64,000 nucleotides of DNA from Larkinella sp. C7 (GTDB taxonomy: Bacteria; Bacteroidota; Bacteroidia; Cytophagales; Spirosomataceae): contig NZ_VBSL01000010.1 of NCBI RefSeq assembly GCF_006149005.1, positions 145,042 to 209,041 of the forward strand, given 5' to 3'. Numbering within the stretch: the first letter of the stretch is position 1; each line of letters begins with the position of its first letter. The notes under the pieces were generated by a model that did no database searches, had not been told where the DNA came from, and saw only the letters and a list, made by a program, of their open reading frames with translations. Made by a program: the position numbers and the translations under genes. This document shows positions 44,394 to 54,900 of this stretch, one piece after another.

Positions 44394-45728
44394 ATGCAAA
44401 TCCGACTTTATCAGTATTGGCAATCCTTGCAGGAGTCGCTCTGGTTCGTTCCGACGCTCATGGTATTTGCCTCCTTTGGAATGGCCTACGGATTGATCAC
44501 CTTCGATGCTGAAACGTCCTTTGATGGCGCCAAGCGATTTCCGCTCTTATTCGGTGCAGGGGCCGAAGGCTCCCGGAGCATGTTAACGGCCATTGCCGGA
44601 TCCATGTTAACGGTCGCTGCCCTGGTTTTTTCGTTGACCCTCTCGACCATTACGCAGGTCAGTAGCCAATATTCGCCCAGAGTGCTCCGCAATTTCATGC
44701 GCGACCGCAGCAATCAGGTCGTTATGGGTTATTTTGTTGGTGTATTTGCTTACTGTCTCATCGTACTCGGAACCATTCGCGGCACCGAAGAACAAAAGTT
44801 TGTCCCATCAACCGCGGTTTTGATGGGATTGCTCTTGGCGTTGGGGGGCGTGGCCGCCCTTATTTTTTTTATTCATCACATCGCCGAATCCCTGCAGACG
44901 GGTACGATTGTGGAACACATCAGCCACGAAACGATCAAGGTAATCGATGCGCTATTTCCTGGTGAATCTGAAAAACCGGTTGAAACAATCCTTGGGGATG
45001 ATGCTCGCTGGCGCCATGCCGAGACCCAGTCCGGCTGGCAACCGGTTTTATCCACACGATCGGGCTACATTCAGCACATCGACCTGGATGAGGTACTTCG
45101 CTGGGCGATCGACCACCGGGCCTTACTGCGTGTAGAGCAGACCATTGGCTCTTTTGTTGGCGAAAAAGCACTGCTTTTCAGTATACGTTCCAACGGCGAA
45201 AAGCCCGGTATCTTCGATTCCAACCATCTTCATAAATTACTGGATCAAATAGCGATCGGCCGCCATCGCAACATCGAACAGGATGTCGCCTTTGGAATTC
45301 AACAATTGGTGGACATTGCCCTGAAAGCACTTTCTCCCGGCATTAACGATACGACGACTGCTGTTATGGCGATAGACTACGCAGGTGCCATTATGGAGCG
45401 ACTGGCATCCCGAAATTTTCCGGAGCCGTTTCGCACCGCCAACGGGCAACTTCATATCCTGATTCGGCCCGTTGGCTTTGATCATTACCTCCGGCAAACC
45501 TTCGATCTGATCCGGATCAATGCCAAAGGAAATCACGCGGTAATCCGGCGTTTGATGCGCGCGCTGGCTTTAGTCGGTAACCAGTGCCTGGACGATGATC
45601 GAAAAGCCCTCATTCGGGAACAGGCGCACCTTCTGTTGCAATATGCGGAACAGACGCTGACAACCCCCTATGAAAAGCGGCAAGTTCAGACTTTGTATCA
45701 TGAAATGGCAAGGTCCTGGTCAAACTGA
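44394..45728 (+). CDS. DUF2254 membrane protein
   Basis: The 444-residue protein has four hydrophobic segments in its first 170 residues (including FVPTLMVFASFGMAYGLI and SMLTVAALVFSLTLSTIT) and a soluble C-terminal part with the family pattern ALSPGINDTTTAVMAIDY. This is DUF2254, a predicted integral membrane family of unknown function. The conserved QVSSQYSPRVLRNFMRDRSN loop is present. It is followed at 193 and 779 bases by an outer-membrane protein gene and a membrane-anchored sensor-like gene on the same strand. Confidence 0.88.
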   Translation: MQIRLYQYWQSLQESLWFVPTLMVFASFGMAYGLITFDAETSFDGAKRFPLLFGAGAEGSRSMLTAIAGSMLTVAALVFSLTLSTITQVSSQYSPRVLRNFMRDRSNQVVMGYFVGVFAYCLIVLGTIRGTEEQKFVPSTAVLMGLLLALGGVAALIFFIHHIAESLQTGTIVEHISHETIKVIDALFPGESEKPVETILGDDARWRHAETQSGWQPVLSTRSGYIQHIDLDEVLRWAIDHRALLRVEQTIGSFVGEKALLFSIRSNGEKPGIFDSNHLHKLLDQIAIGRHRNIEQDVAFGIQQLVDIALKALSPGINDTTTAVMAIDYAGAIMERLASRNFPEPFRTANGQLHILIRPVGFDHYLRQTFDLIRINAKGNHAVIRRLMRALALVGNQCLDDDRKALIREQAHLLLQYAEQTLTTPYEKRQVQTLYHEMARSWSN

Positions 45729-45920
45729 TCCCATTTTCTCATGCATTACGTAAATCAGAACTTGTTCTCTTTGACTCAGTTATGGATTCTAATTGAATTC
45801 TAAGGTTGCCCTAAGCTTTCTTTAAGTTTTTCGAAGTTCTCTCTGGTAACAGACAAGCACCAAAAGGCTGTTGGTTAGCCTCCACGGCTTTTTCACAAAC
45901 CATAAACTCAACGAATTACC

Positions 45921-46487
45921 ATGAGAGCCGCTTTCCTTATCCTTACACTTTGTATGACTGCCCTGCAGATGAAAGCACAGCTATACAGGGCACCGACCCG
46001 TCTGGCGATTGGTGCCCGAATGGGTGAACCGGGTGGTGTGATGGTACGCAATTACTTCCGCAATAACCGCAATGCCCTCGAAATAAACGTTGGAACCTAT
46101 GGGGCTTTCTGGGATCACGATCGCGCCTACCGCCAGGGTTATTATAAAGACATTGGCTGGTCGGCCAACCTGCTCTATCTCTGGCGCACGGGATTGGGCA
46201 ACAGTCGGAATGTCCAACTGTATTATGGGCTGGGTGGTCAGCTAAACAACCGCCGGTATTACCGATTGCAGGAGGTTACCCTCCAAAGTGGGCAGACCGG
46301 AACGGCGGAGGTGAACGTCAGAAATGTGTCACTGGGTGCGGTGGGTACACTGGGGTTCGAATATTTTCTGGATCGGGGGTATAAGCCCCTGTCGTTTTTT
46401 GCCGAAATCGGCGCTTACTCAGAACTGGTACCTTCTATTCTGCACACGCATGTGCAGGGTGGAGTGGGTGCCCGACTGAATTTTTAA
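45921..46487 (+). CDS. Small outer-membrane beta-barrel protein
   Basis: The 188-residue protein has a signal peptide (MRAAFLILTLCMTALQMKAQ). It then has alternating amphipathic strands (RLAIGARMGEPGGVMVRNYF, NALEINVGTYGAFW, VQLYYGLGGQLNNRRYY) and a terminal phenylalanine (GGVGARLNF), the pattern of an eight-stranded outer-membrane barrel. Function unknown. It is 19 bases upstream of the next gene, so the two are almost certainly co-transcribed. Confidence 0.78.
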   Translation: MRAAFLILTLCMTALQMKAQLYRAPTRLAIGARMGEPGGVMVRNYFRNNRNALEINVGTYGAFWDHDRAYRQGYYKDIGWSANLLYLWRTGLGNSRNVQLYYGLGGQLNNRRYYRLQEVTLQSGQTGTAEVNVRNVSLGAVGTLGFEYFLDRGYKPLSFFAEIGAYSELVPSILHTHVQGGVGARLNF

Positions 46488-46506
46488 GCTAAACTATATA
46501 AACACC

Positions 46507-47097
46507 ATGAATACAGATCAACACGCAAAACCGGCCAATCCAGTAGACCGGAGAACGACTGGATTAAATTCAAGGGTTATCCTTTATGGGGTTATCATCC
46601 TTCTGATCGGTGGAGCGGGTTATTTGCTGTACCGGAACTGGCAGTTGACCCGGCAGGTAACCTCTGAACGCAACACCTTGTATACTACAGCCCAAAATAA
46701 CCAACTGGCCAGCGATCGGCAGCAGTTGATGTTTGGCATGAAAACGTTTGCCTGGGCGGTAGGAAATGCTTTAGGGCAAGGCAAAGAGAGCGAAATCAAT
46801 GCCTACTTTAACGCGCTGGTCAAAGACCGTGGTGTGAAAGAGATGTTGCTGGTTGACCCAACGGGCAACGTTAAAATCTCGACAAACAAGAAGAATCAGG
46901 GAATTTCGTTTGCGGATCGTTTTCCGGCCAGTCTGCTCCAGCAGGAGAATGTGTATTTCACCAAGCAGGAAGCCTACCAACTATCAGCCCCGGTTATGGC
47001 ACCGGGCAAGCGCCTAGGAACGCTGGTGATGATCTACACCCCCACGCCGGTCCTGCCTGATTTAACGACCGACAACCAGCAAACAGTCAATCCTTAA
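46507..47097 (+). CDS. Membrane-anchored protein with cache-like periplasmic domain
   Basis: The 196-residue protein has a short N-terminal cytosolic part, one transmembrane helix (VILYGVIILLIGGAGYLLY) and a periplasmic domain. The C-terminal half (KEMLLVDPTGNVKISTNKKN to LGTLVMIYTP) looks like the single cache/PAS-like ligand domain of chemoreceptors and kinases, but no output domain follows. It could signal through a partner such as the barrel or the DUF2254 protein. Assignment to the cache fold is by pattern only. Confidence 0.65.
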   Translation: MNTDQHAKPANPVDRRTTGLNSRVILYGVIILLIGGAGYLLYRNWQLTRQVTSERNTLYTTAQNNQLASDRQQLMFGMKTFAWAVGNALGQGKESEINAYFNALVKDRGVKEMLLVDPTGNVKISTNKKNQGISFADRFPASLLQQENVYFTKQEAYQLSAPVMAPGKRLGTLVMIYTPTPVLPDLTTDNQQTVNP

Positions 47098-47109
47098 AAG
47101 GCAGAAATC

Positions 47110-47211
47110 ATGACAGATGTTTTAGAAATGTTGGGTAACTGGCTTTTGAAGGGGTGGGAGAGCATTGGAAGAGGATTCGTTGTCAGTGTTCTGGCCTACG
47201 CCGGATTATGA
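47110..47211 (+). CDS. Possible 33-residue small membrane protein
   Basis: Twelve bases after the cache-like gene an ATG opens a 33-codon frame, MTDVLEMLGNWLLKGWESIG plus a hydrophobic end FVVSVLAYAGL. An AAAAGG sequence lies upstream. The amphipathic start and hydrophobic tail suit a small membrane-associated protein, but a chance frame is possible. Confidence 0.35.
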   Translation: MTDVLEMLGNWLLKGWESIGRGFVVSVLAYAGL

Positions 47212-47310
47212 AAAATAGACAGCTACTACAACGGTAGTTGTTTCGTCTTAAAATCAATTGGTCCACTCTAGAACTTTCGCCAGTTGCCTCTAAATTCCCA
47301 ATACCGCAAC

Positions 47311-47712
47311 CTATCCTGATTGCGAAGCAAACAGGGGGCCACAAATCTGCTGGACAAATTGCTGCCAGGCCGTGTAGTCGGTCGGTTTGACCCAGCACCA
47401 GGAAACGTCCAGTTCCCGGCAGCGAACCTCCCAGGTGGGGTCGATTTCGGAGCTCATCCACGCAAACGGAACGGTTTTCAGCGCCGGTCTTGACCGGAGC
47501 AATTCCGTCAGTTCCAGCCCGTCCATCCGGGGCAGGTGATAGTCGATTAAAATCAGACTGGGAACCGTCACGGCACTGTCCAGGTAGGTTAGAAGGCTGG
47601 CAGCATCGCTAAACGGATTGAGCTGGCAGGTGCCGCCAATCTGTAACATGGCTTTTTGCATCAGCCACAAGTCATCTTCATCGTCGTCAACTACCAATAC
47701 AAGTGGCTTCAT
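47311..47712 (-). CDS. Single-domain response regulator
   Basis: The 133-residue product is a lone CheY-type receiver. The acidic pocket is VVDDDEDD at residues 7-14, the phospho-acceptor aspartate is in LILIDYHLPRMDG, and the conserved lysine is in CWVKPTD. It has no output domain and should act by protein contact, as in Rcp1-type regulators paired with multi-PAS kinases. The PAS kinase 4.6 kb away is a candidate partner. A partial copy of this gene lies at 43991-44090. Confidence 0.87.
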   Translation of the reverse strand: MKPLVLVVDDDEDDLWLMQKAMLQIGGTCQLNPFSDAASLLTYLDSAVTVPSLILIDYHLPRMDGLELTELLRSRPALKTVPFAWMSSEIDPTWEVRCRELDVSWCWVKPTDYTAWQQFVQQICGPLFASQSG

Positions 47713-47898
47713 AAGAATCTGTTAACGGGCAGACGCCTGTACAACAGGGGCGTTGTCGCACTTTCCCAGGACCGAGAAAAACTCGTTTTTTTCTAAACTC
47801 GTTTCCGGCTGATTTGTTCGACCTATTATGAAGACCGGTACTCCAGGCAGTATTTGAAAGGCCGGTTGGGCTCACTCAACCCTTCAAATACCTTGATA

Positions 47899-48777
47899 CT
47901 ATTGCGCAACCGTCACGCCATTCGTTTTCAATACCTTGTGAAAAAACAAAACGTGGTAGGGCAGCGAGTTTTCCCAGTAGTCCCAGGTATGCCCGCCGGG
48001 GTGTTCGGTGTAGTCGTGGGGAGTCTGGTTGTAGACCAGCCGCCGGTGTAACTCCCGGTTGGGCTCGATCAGAAAATCATCCACCCCGCAGTCGATGATC
48101 AGTTTCAGTCCGTTGGCTTTCATTTTATCGGCCATAAAGACCACGGAATGATCGGCATACGGATCGGGCGTTTTACCCAGCGGACCGAGAATCCGCTCAA
48201 ACCGGGGCGCAATCTGTTTGGCAAATTCGGGCGTAATCCGCCAGTGCGTCGGGTTCAGATCGAGCGCCCCGCTCATGCTCCCGGCGGCACAGTAGAGATC
48301 CGGGTGGCGCGTCGCCAGATACAACGCCCCGTGGCCACCCATGCTCAGGCCCGTGATGACACGCCCTTTTCGATCCCGAATCGTGCGGTACGTCTGGTCG
48401 ATTTTCGCCAGCACTTCTTTCGTGAGGTAGGTTTCAAACTGGCTGTCTTTCTGAAACGGACTGTCCAGGTACCCGCTCAGGTTTTCGCCCTCCGGGGTTA
48501 CGATAATCAGGTTGTACTGGTCAGCCAGGTTGTGCAGCAGCATTTTGTCGGGCGTACTCGACAGCCAGTCGCTGAACCGCCCACCCCCGCCGTGAAGCAG
48601 GTACAAAACCGGGTAAGCGGCTTTGCTTTTGGCATAGGAATTCGGCAATACCACAGCCGCGCGCAGGGTTTTCTGCATCACGGCACTGGGAATGTCCAGC
48701 GAATCGACTTTGGCACCGAACGAAACGAAGCCGACCAGCAACAAGCTAAAAAAGAGAAAGTAACGAAATGGATTCAT
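47899..48777 (-). CDS. Secreted esterase, D/S-formylglutathione-hydrolase-like (CE1 type)
   Basis: The 292-residue protein has a signal peptide (MNPFRYFLFFSLLLVGFVSF) and an alpha/beta-hydrolase of the esterase D/CE1 family. The oxyanion region is LYLLHGGGGRFSDW, the nucleophile elbow is ITGLSMGGHG and the catalytic histidine is in EHPGGHTWDYW. It may remove acyl or feruloyl groups from glycans. A second esterase gene with the same elbow lies 39 bases upstream on the same strand. Confidence 0.88.
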   Translation of the reverse strand: MNPFRYFLFFSLLLVGFVSFGAKVDSLDIPSAVMQKTLRAAVVLPNSYAKSKAAYPVLYLLHGGGGRFSDWLSSTPDKMLLHNLADQYNLIIVTPEGENLSGYLDSPFQKDSQFETYLTKEVLAKIDQTYRTIRDRKGRVITGLSMGGHGALYLATRHPDLYCAAGSMSGALDLNPTHWRITPEFAKQIAPRFERILGPLGKTPDPYADHSVVFMADKMKANGLKLIIDCGVDDFLIEPNRELHRRLVYNQTPHDYTEHPGGHTWDYWENSLPYHVLFFHKVLKTNGVTVAQ

Positions 48778-48816
48778 GGATAATTTTAGTCAAAAGTTGA
48801 GCAAATCAGAAAGCCC

Positions 48817-49971
48817 TTACCGGAACAGCAACGGCACATATTCGTTGAGATACTGCCGCCAGTTGGTCCAGGTATGCCCCCCCGACGTTTCCTTGTACTG
48901 GTACTTGATCTGGTGTTTATCGAGCAGCGCCATCGTTTTTTTGTTGGCATCCATCACAAAATCGTCTTTGCCAATTTCAATCCAGAACAGCTTCTTGTTT
49001 TTGTTAAAACCGGGATCGTTCAGCGCACGGGCGTATTTGGTTTCGGCTTCGTCGATGGTCGCGCCAAAAAAACCGGAGCTGAACACGCCCACGTAATTGA
49101 ACAGTTCGGGCCGGGACAAGGCCACATCCAGCGTTTGAAAACCACCCATCGACAGCCCGGCAATGGCCCGGTTTTCGCGATTCGGCTGCGTCCGGTAGGT
49201 TTTCTCCACATACGGCATGATTTCTTTCAGCAGTTCATCGGCAAACAACGCCCGCATTTTCTGCATCGCGTCCGGATTGGGCATTCCCGATGAGGGCGGC
49301 AGCGGCATGCTGCCATTGGGCATCACCACAATCATGGGTTTGGCCTGCCCGGCCGCCAGCAGGTTGTCGAGAATAAACCCCGCGCGACCGACCGTCGGCC
49401 AGCCGGAATCGTCGTCACCCCCGCCGTGGAGCAGGTAAAAAACCGGGTATTTCGTCGTTCCTTTTTCGTAGCCCGGGGGCGTATACACATGCATCCGGCG
49501 TGCCATGCCCAGCGTATTGGACTGGTACCAGACCTGCCGCAATTCGCCGTGGGGAACCGGTCGGTTGTCCTGAAAAACCGTTCCGGCCCCCGGCAACGCC
49601 ATCACATTTTCCAGACTGCTGATGCCCTGCTTGATCACCGGATTTTTGGGGTCCATCGTCCGAACGCCATCGACCGTCAGCGTATACGTGTAGTAATCGG
49701 GTTTCAGTGGGCCAACCGTCACCGACCAAACGCCATGCGCATCTTTGGTGAGATTCAGCGGTTTCATAACCGTCATAAAGTCGCCAACCACCGTTACCTC
49801 ACTCGCTTTGGGCGCGTAAAGTTGAATCGCAACCCGGTTGTCGGTCAGCACTTTGGGCGATTTGAGCGTATCGTTGGGCGTGGGTTGCCGCGGGGGCGTT
49901 TGTGCCAGGGTCTGAAAACCCAACAGCAGAGCCGCGATCAGTAACCCGCTGGAGGTAAGCATACGATTCAT
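48817..49971 (-). CDS. Secreted CE1-type esterase with N-terminal CBM48-like domain
   Basis: About 384 residues with a signal peptide ([19 protein letters not shown]). An N-terminal Ig-like/CBM48 domain occupies residues about 40-130 ([20 protein letters not shown]), as in many Bacteroidota feruloyl and acetyl-xylan esterases. The catalytic domain has [14 protein letters not shown], nucleophile elbow [10 protein letters not shown], catalytic aspartate region IGKDDFVMD and histidine in [10 protein letters not shown] prefer the ATG at 49971 to 50001 because it begins the signal peptide. It forms a tandem pair with the next esterase gene. Confidence 0.88.
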   Translation of the reverse strand: MNRMLTSSGLLIAALLLGFQTLAQTPPRQPTPNDTLKSPKVLTDNRVAIQLYAPKASEVTVVGDFMTVMKPLNLTKDAHGVWSVTVGPLKPDYYTYTLTVDGVRTMDPKNPVIKQGISSLENVMALPGAGTVFQDNRPVPHGELRQVWYQSNTLGMARRMHVYTPPGYEKGTTKYPVFYLLHGGGDDDSGWPTVGRAGFILDNLLAAGQAKPMIVVMPNGSMPLPPSSGMPNPDAMQKMRALFADELLKEIMPYVEKTYRTQPNRENRAIAGLSMGGFQTLDVALSRPELFNYVGVFSSGFFGATIDEAETKYARALNDPGFNKNKKLFWIEIGKDDFVMDANKKTMALLDKHQIKYQYKETSGGHTWTNWRQYLNEYVPLLFR

Positions 49972-50248
49972 AGAAATTTCGGCTAAAGGTTGGTGTGCCA
50001 TTGACGGCTTTCACCAAAAATAGGGAAAGGTTTCATATTGTAAAAAATACAGAAAGGTTTTTTTGAAGTATTAGGAGATCAAGTAGTACATTTTTTCCAA
50101 ATCTCGTCTCCCTCCCTGCCCGCACCGCTCCGTCAATTATCCACTTTTTGACCCTGCTTATTCACCCAACACCGCCCAGTATCGCTTCCGGCTGGACTTG
50201 GTGGTATTGGCAACCGTATTTTTGACCGGAAATAACAAATACACCACG

Positions 50249-50803
50249 ATGAAATTGATCCTCTTCACTTTGTTGCTTGCCGGTATGATGAACGCAGAAC
50301 CTGCCAAGGCCGATTGTCCACCCGTGGTTGCCGACGGCAAAATCCACGGCATTTTACCCGTTCTCAATCAAAAAGTGGCCTATACCGAGGTAGTCGATTG
50401 CGGCAGTGTTTCGCAGATCGACCTGTTCCGACGCGCCCGGTTGTGGGCGGCAAAATCGTTCCGGTCGGCCGGCGAAATCTTCAACGTGAGTGACAAGGAA
50501 ACCGGTGATCTGGTCGGGAAAGCCGTTCAGGTCGTCACCCTGCCGCGTTCCGAAACCTCCGCCGGTGGTGTTTATTCCTTCCGTTACACCTTCGTGATCG
50601 AATGCGCCAACCGCAAATACCGGGCAACGATCACGCATATTGAACTCATCGAAGGCGGTATGGATTCAAAGTCCGTTCCGGTTGAAGTCTATTGCCAGAA
50701 GAATGACAAGGATTTGCGGGCGATGTATACAGAACTCGACAAACACCTCAAAAATGTGCTGGTGTCGCTTCAGGACGAGGTAAAAAATTACAAAGCGTTT
50801 TGA
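50249..50803 (+). CDS. DUF4468-like secreted protein
   Basis: The 184-residue protein has a signal peptide (MKLILFTLLLAGMMNAEPAKA) and one domain resembling DUF4468, a TBP-like fold frequent in Bacteroidota. Landmarks are VVDCGSVSQIDLFRRARLW, SDKETGDLVGKAVQVV and a later strand YSFRYTFVIECANRKYRA. Function unknown. The start at 50249 begins the signal peptide; an earlier in-frame codon at 50198 does not. It is followed after three bases by a small membrane protein gene. The upstream gap 50002-50248 shows no gene. Confidence 0.75.
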   Translation: MKLILFTLLLAGMMNAEPAKADCPPVVADGKIHGILPVLNQKVAYTEVVDCGSVSQIDLFRRARLWAAKSFRSAGEIFNVSDKETGDLVGKAVQVVTLPRSETSAGGVYSFRYTFVIECANRKYRATITHIELIEGGMDSKSVPVEVYCQKNDKDLRAMYTELDKHLKNVLVSLQDEVKNYKAF

Positions 50804-50806
50804 TTC

Positions 50807-51307
50807 ATGAACCGCACCCTCTCCTATTTTGCCGGTCCCGAACTGGTCTGGGTTCTGATGCTGGCCGTTACCGCTTTGCTGGCGGCCCGCAACCCGGGTA
50901 CGGATGCCGGCAATGAGCAGTTGCTGACTTTTGGCTGGTTTTTACCGCTCCTTGGCGTGTGGCTTTCGTTTGTTCCCCTGTTCTGGGCGCCCGGCAGCCC
51001 GTGGTGGTGGTTGCTCCGGATTGTCCTGGGCGGTTGCGTTGGCATTGTGATTTTGGTTACGATTCTTTGCGAAGCGGTCGATTACCACGACAGTCGCAAT
51101 TCGGGCGTTGGCAGCGGCTATATCGTCTTCATCAGCCTGGGTTATCTGGCGTTGTTCGCCAGTGCCGTTGTAGCCGCTTTGTTCTTTCTCACGAAGTGGA
51201 ATTTCCTGCCGGTGCTGAAATGGGGACTGATTGTCATAGGTGGTTTAACGGCATTTTTCAGCCTGATTTTCTGGATTGCCTCCTTCGGAAAAAATGCGGC
51301 TTCCTGA
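50807..51307 (+). CDS. Hypothetical membrane protein with four transmembrane helices
   Basis: The 166-residue protein has four clear hydrophobic segments, including ELVWVLMLAVTALLAA, WWLLRIVLGGCVGIVILV and WGLIVIGGLTAFFSLIFWIA. No family is recognised. It is tightly coupled to the DUF4468 gene and followed by a terminator. Confidence 0.7.
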   Translation: MNRTLSYFAGPELVWVLMLAVTALLAARNPGTDAGNEQLLTFGWFLPLLGVWLSFVPLFWAPGSPWWWLLRIVLGGCVGIVILVTILCEAVDYHDSRNSGVGSGYIVFISLGYLALFASAVVAALFFLTKWNFLPVLKWGLIVIGGLTAFFSLIFWIASFGKNAAS

Positions 51308-51334
51308 TCGATCCCTTCCATTTTTCCCATAAAA

Positions 51335-51367
51335 AAACGCCCGGAAGGCGAACCTTACCGGGCGTTT
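51335..51367. terminator. Bidirectional hairpin terminator
   Basis: AAACGCCCGG (51335-51344) pairs perfectly with CCGGGCGTTT (51358-51367), with A/T runs on both sides. It lies between the convergent membrane-protein and panD genes. Confidence 0.8.
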
Positions 51368-51450
51368 TCAAAAAAGGCTGATGCGTCTAAAACCGTCAGC
51401 GCTCTGTGTTACGGTACGTTTTTCGAGTTGGGTTAATTCAATTAATTCAA

Positions 51451-51789
51451 TCAGGCCGTCACCAGACGGTTGTTCCCATCGGGAAAAACGACCACTGGCT
51501 TGTACGATTTAGCTTCATCGGCGGCCAGCATGGTGTAAGACAGAATGATGATGATGTCACCAATCTGCGCCTTGCGGGCGGCTGCACCATTCAGGCAAAT
51601 GATGCCCGTACCGCGTTCTCCTTTAATCACATACGTGATCAAACGTTCCCCATTGTTGTTGTTCACAATGTGAACCTGCTCATGCTCAAGCATACCGGCC
51701 GCATCCATCAGATCTTCGTCGATGGTAATGCTACCAACGTAGTTCAATTCGGCCTGCGTCACCCGGGCTCGGTGAATTTTGGATTTCAT
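51451..51789 (-). CDS. panD: Aspartate 1-decarboxylase
   Basis: The 112-residue proenzyme decarboxylates L-aspartate to beta-alanine for pantothenate and CoA synthesis. The self-cleavage site that creates the pyruvoyl group is the G-S bond in YVGSITID, and [14 protein letters not shown] is the canonical start. I choose 51789 (MKSKIHR) over 51804. It lies 113 bases downstream of the NRPS stop on the same strand. The link may be chance, or panD may raise the CoA/phosphopantetheine and malonyl-CoA supply needed by the assembly line. Confidence 0.93.
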   Translation of the reverse strand: MKSKIHRARVTQAELNYVGSITIDEDLMDAAGMLEHEQVHIVNNNNGERLITYVIKGERGTGIICLNGAAARKAQIGDIIIILSYTMLAADEAKSYKPVVVFPDGNNRLVTA

Positions 51790-51902
51790 TAGAGTTAGAA
51801 ACATAGCTATATGGTTAGATGGATAAGATGCAATTCAAAGACGCTATTGGCTGCCGTCATTCCGGTGGCAGAATTTGAGTCAATAGGCAACCGTGTGCCG
51901 GT

Positions 51903-54900
51903 TTAGCATTGATCCAGCACATTCTGCAGAATCCGGGCAAATTCCTTGTCGTTGGGTGGTGTGAATAGATTCATGTGATCGCCGGGGACCTCATGGATTT
52001 TGATACCTTTCAGCGCAAATGGCTTCCAGCCCAGAAATTCGAAGTCTTTCTTGTAGGCAATTTGCTTGTTGGCCCGGAAAAGCGTAATCGTCACGTCCTG
52101 AGGAGCCAGGCGGTAATTGCGGGCCGCAATCCGGTTTGTTTCATTGACTTTGTAATAATTGCCATGAAACACTTTCAGGTAATCTTCATTATACCGAATC
52201 CGGCGGTACCACTGATTGACTTTGCGTTTCAGCGATTCGGCTTTCTCTCTGATCGTTTCGTGGGGGTATTTTCGCAGCAGCGTAAAAATATACAGCCGTT
52301 CCTTCAGCAAGGTGGTCGAATCGGTCCATACCCGCTTTAACCACGGATCGTAGAAGTTCGATTGATCGGCATACGAATCGAACATCGCCAGCAACTTCAC
52401 CTCTTTGCCCCGCTCTTTCAACTGTCTGCTCATTTCGTAGGCAATAATCCCGCCGAAGGAGTAACCTGCCAGCGCATACGGCCCGTCCGGATTTTTGGCC
52501 ATGATCGCGTCGATGTAGTAAGCCGCAATGGCTTCGATGCTGTCCAGTGGCTCATCGTCGCTGTTGATGCCTTTGGCCTGAAGTCCGTAAACCGGCTGAT
52601 CCGGGTGCATGTTGATGGCCAGGGTATTGAACAGCAACACGTGCAAACCGGCTCCGTGGACGATATACAGCGGAGTTTTCGTTCCCTGCGGTTTGATGGG
52701 CACCAGCGAATCCCAGCTCACCGACCGGCCGTTCATGTGCAGGGTCGAAGCCAGTTTTTCGACGGTGGGGTATTCGAACAACAGCGAAAGCGGCAGTCGC
52801 TTGCTGGTTTTTTTCTCCAGCCGGGTCATCACCTGCACCGCAATCAGCGAGTGCCCGCCCAGTTCGAAGAAGTTGTCGAGTACGCTTATTTTCTCCAGCC
52901 GTAAACACTCCATCCAGATGTCGGCCACCAGCTTTTCGACGTCGGTCCGCGGAGCCATAAAATTGCTGCGGTTTTCGACCTCGTCCAGCATCGGATCGGG
53001 CAACGCTTTCCGGTCTATTTTTCCGTTGGGCGTCAGGGGCATTCGGGCCAGCACCACAAAGTTGTTCGGAACCATGTAGTCGGGCAGGTGCTGCCGGATT
53101 TGCTCTTTCCACCCCTGAAGCTGCTCCTGCGGAACCACCAGGTTGTGTTTGAAAGGGTTGCGGGAAACGTCGGTCAGCGACACGTTTTCGACCGGAATGG
53201 ACGCAGGCCGGGCCGGAATCCGGTTCGGCTGATCGTTCGGGATAAAAACAACGTCCAGCCGGTTATCGGAGCCATCACCTGCCCAGCGGACGTGCGTGGT
53301 AAAGCGGTGTTTCTTACCCACCGCCCACAAGGTTGCCGGGTCGACGCTAACCGGAACGGGGGACAATTTTTGTTTGGCCTCCACCAGCAGGGTGTCATCG
53401 CTCAACGCGTCGATGTCCTGAATCAGCGTATAATCTTCAGCCGTGCGGCTGTTGAAAACATGACGGAGTTGCACAACCGCCCCGGAATGGGTCGAAAGAC
53501 TTTTTTCCAGGTTCTCCAGGGCATAGTCGGGATTCCAGTCGATGACCGCATCGGCTTCGGCCACTTCGGGCGGATTGCCGACGTACAGCCAGATGTCGTA
53601 GTGGTGTTTTGTGGTTTCGTTCAGGAATTTTCCTTCGCGAAGCTGAATATCGACCGCCGAAATAGCAGGAATGAACTGGGGCAGAACGTAAAAATAAGCC
53701 GGGTCAGCCATGAGCTCATCCTCGATGAACAACCGCCGGTCAATGATCTTTTTGAAGTCCGCAACGGTATTTTCAGCCGACGAACGGGGAAACTGATCGA
53801 AGGTGTGGTGCATCCGCAGGGTTCCTTTGCCCTGCATGTCCCCAATAAAAATACAACCGCCCGGTGCCACTTTTTTAACAGCTTCCTCAATAACGCGCTG
53901 TAAGTAATTAGTATCCGGAAAATACTGGGCCACACTGTGAATCAGCACCAGATCCAGCGAAGCGTCCGGAACCGCACTGAAATCGTCGGCGTTGCCAACG
54001 GCGGTTTTCACATTCCGCCACTTGCCCGGGTCCAGCGCCAGCTTCTCCCGCAAATTTTCGATGGCCGTCGCCGAATAGTCCGTTCCGATGTAGAGCGTCG
54101 ATGCGGGTGCCAGTTCGAAAAGCAACTGCCCGGCCCCGCAACCCACTTCCATAATCCGTTTCGGCTCCAACGCCCTGATGCGTCGGATCGACTGCTGCAC
54201 CCAGTCGTCAATTTCTTCCTTGACGTCTTTTTTACCGCTCAACTGCTCGGCAATGGCCAGTTCAAGCACCTGCTCCGACGAGTTCTGCTCCTTTTCGTGT
54301 TCGACCCCAACGTTGTAAATCATGTCCCAGCGTTCCTGCCAACTCGGGGCTTTGTCGTTCGTCGGAACCGACTCCGGCACGACATAGGCCACCAGCACCT
54401 GATCGCCCGAGCGGGTCTCGTGGGCGATCACCGCCGTTTGCTTCACCTCGGCGATGGTGCCGATGACGTTCTCGATTTCGCCGAGTTCGATCCGGTGTCC
54501 CCGGATTTTCACCTGGTGGTCGATCCGGCCCAGGCACTGAATTTCGCCGTTTTCCAGAAATTTACCCAGATCGCCGGTGCGGTACATCGTGCCGTCGGTC
54601 GATTTGTCAAACGGATTTTTCAAAAACCGTTCGGTGGTCAACTCCGGCCGGTTCATGTACCCCCGCCCTACACTATCACCACCGATGAAAATTTCGCCCA
54701 CCGTGCCAATGGCTACCGGTTTCAGAAATTCGTCCAAAATGTAGGCCTTCATGTTGCCGATGGGGCGGCCAATCGTGATGGTCTCGCCTTTCACAATCTG
54801 CTTGACGGTGGCCCAAACGGTGGTTTCTGTTGGGCCATACACGTTCCACAATTCCGAACAGAGAGTCGTCAGTTTGTCGGCCAGATCGTTCGAGAGGGCT

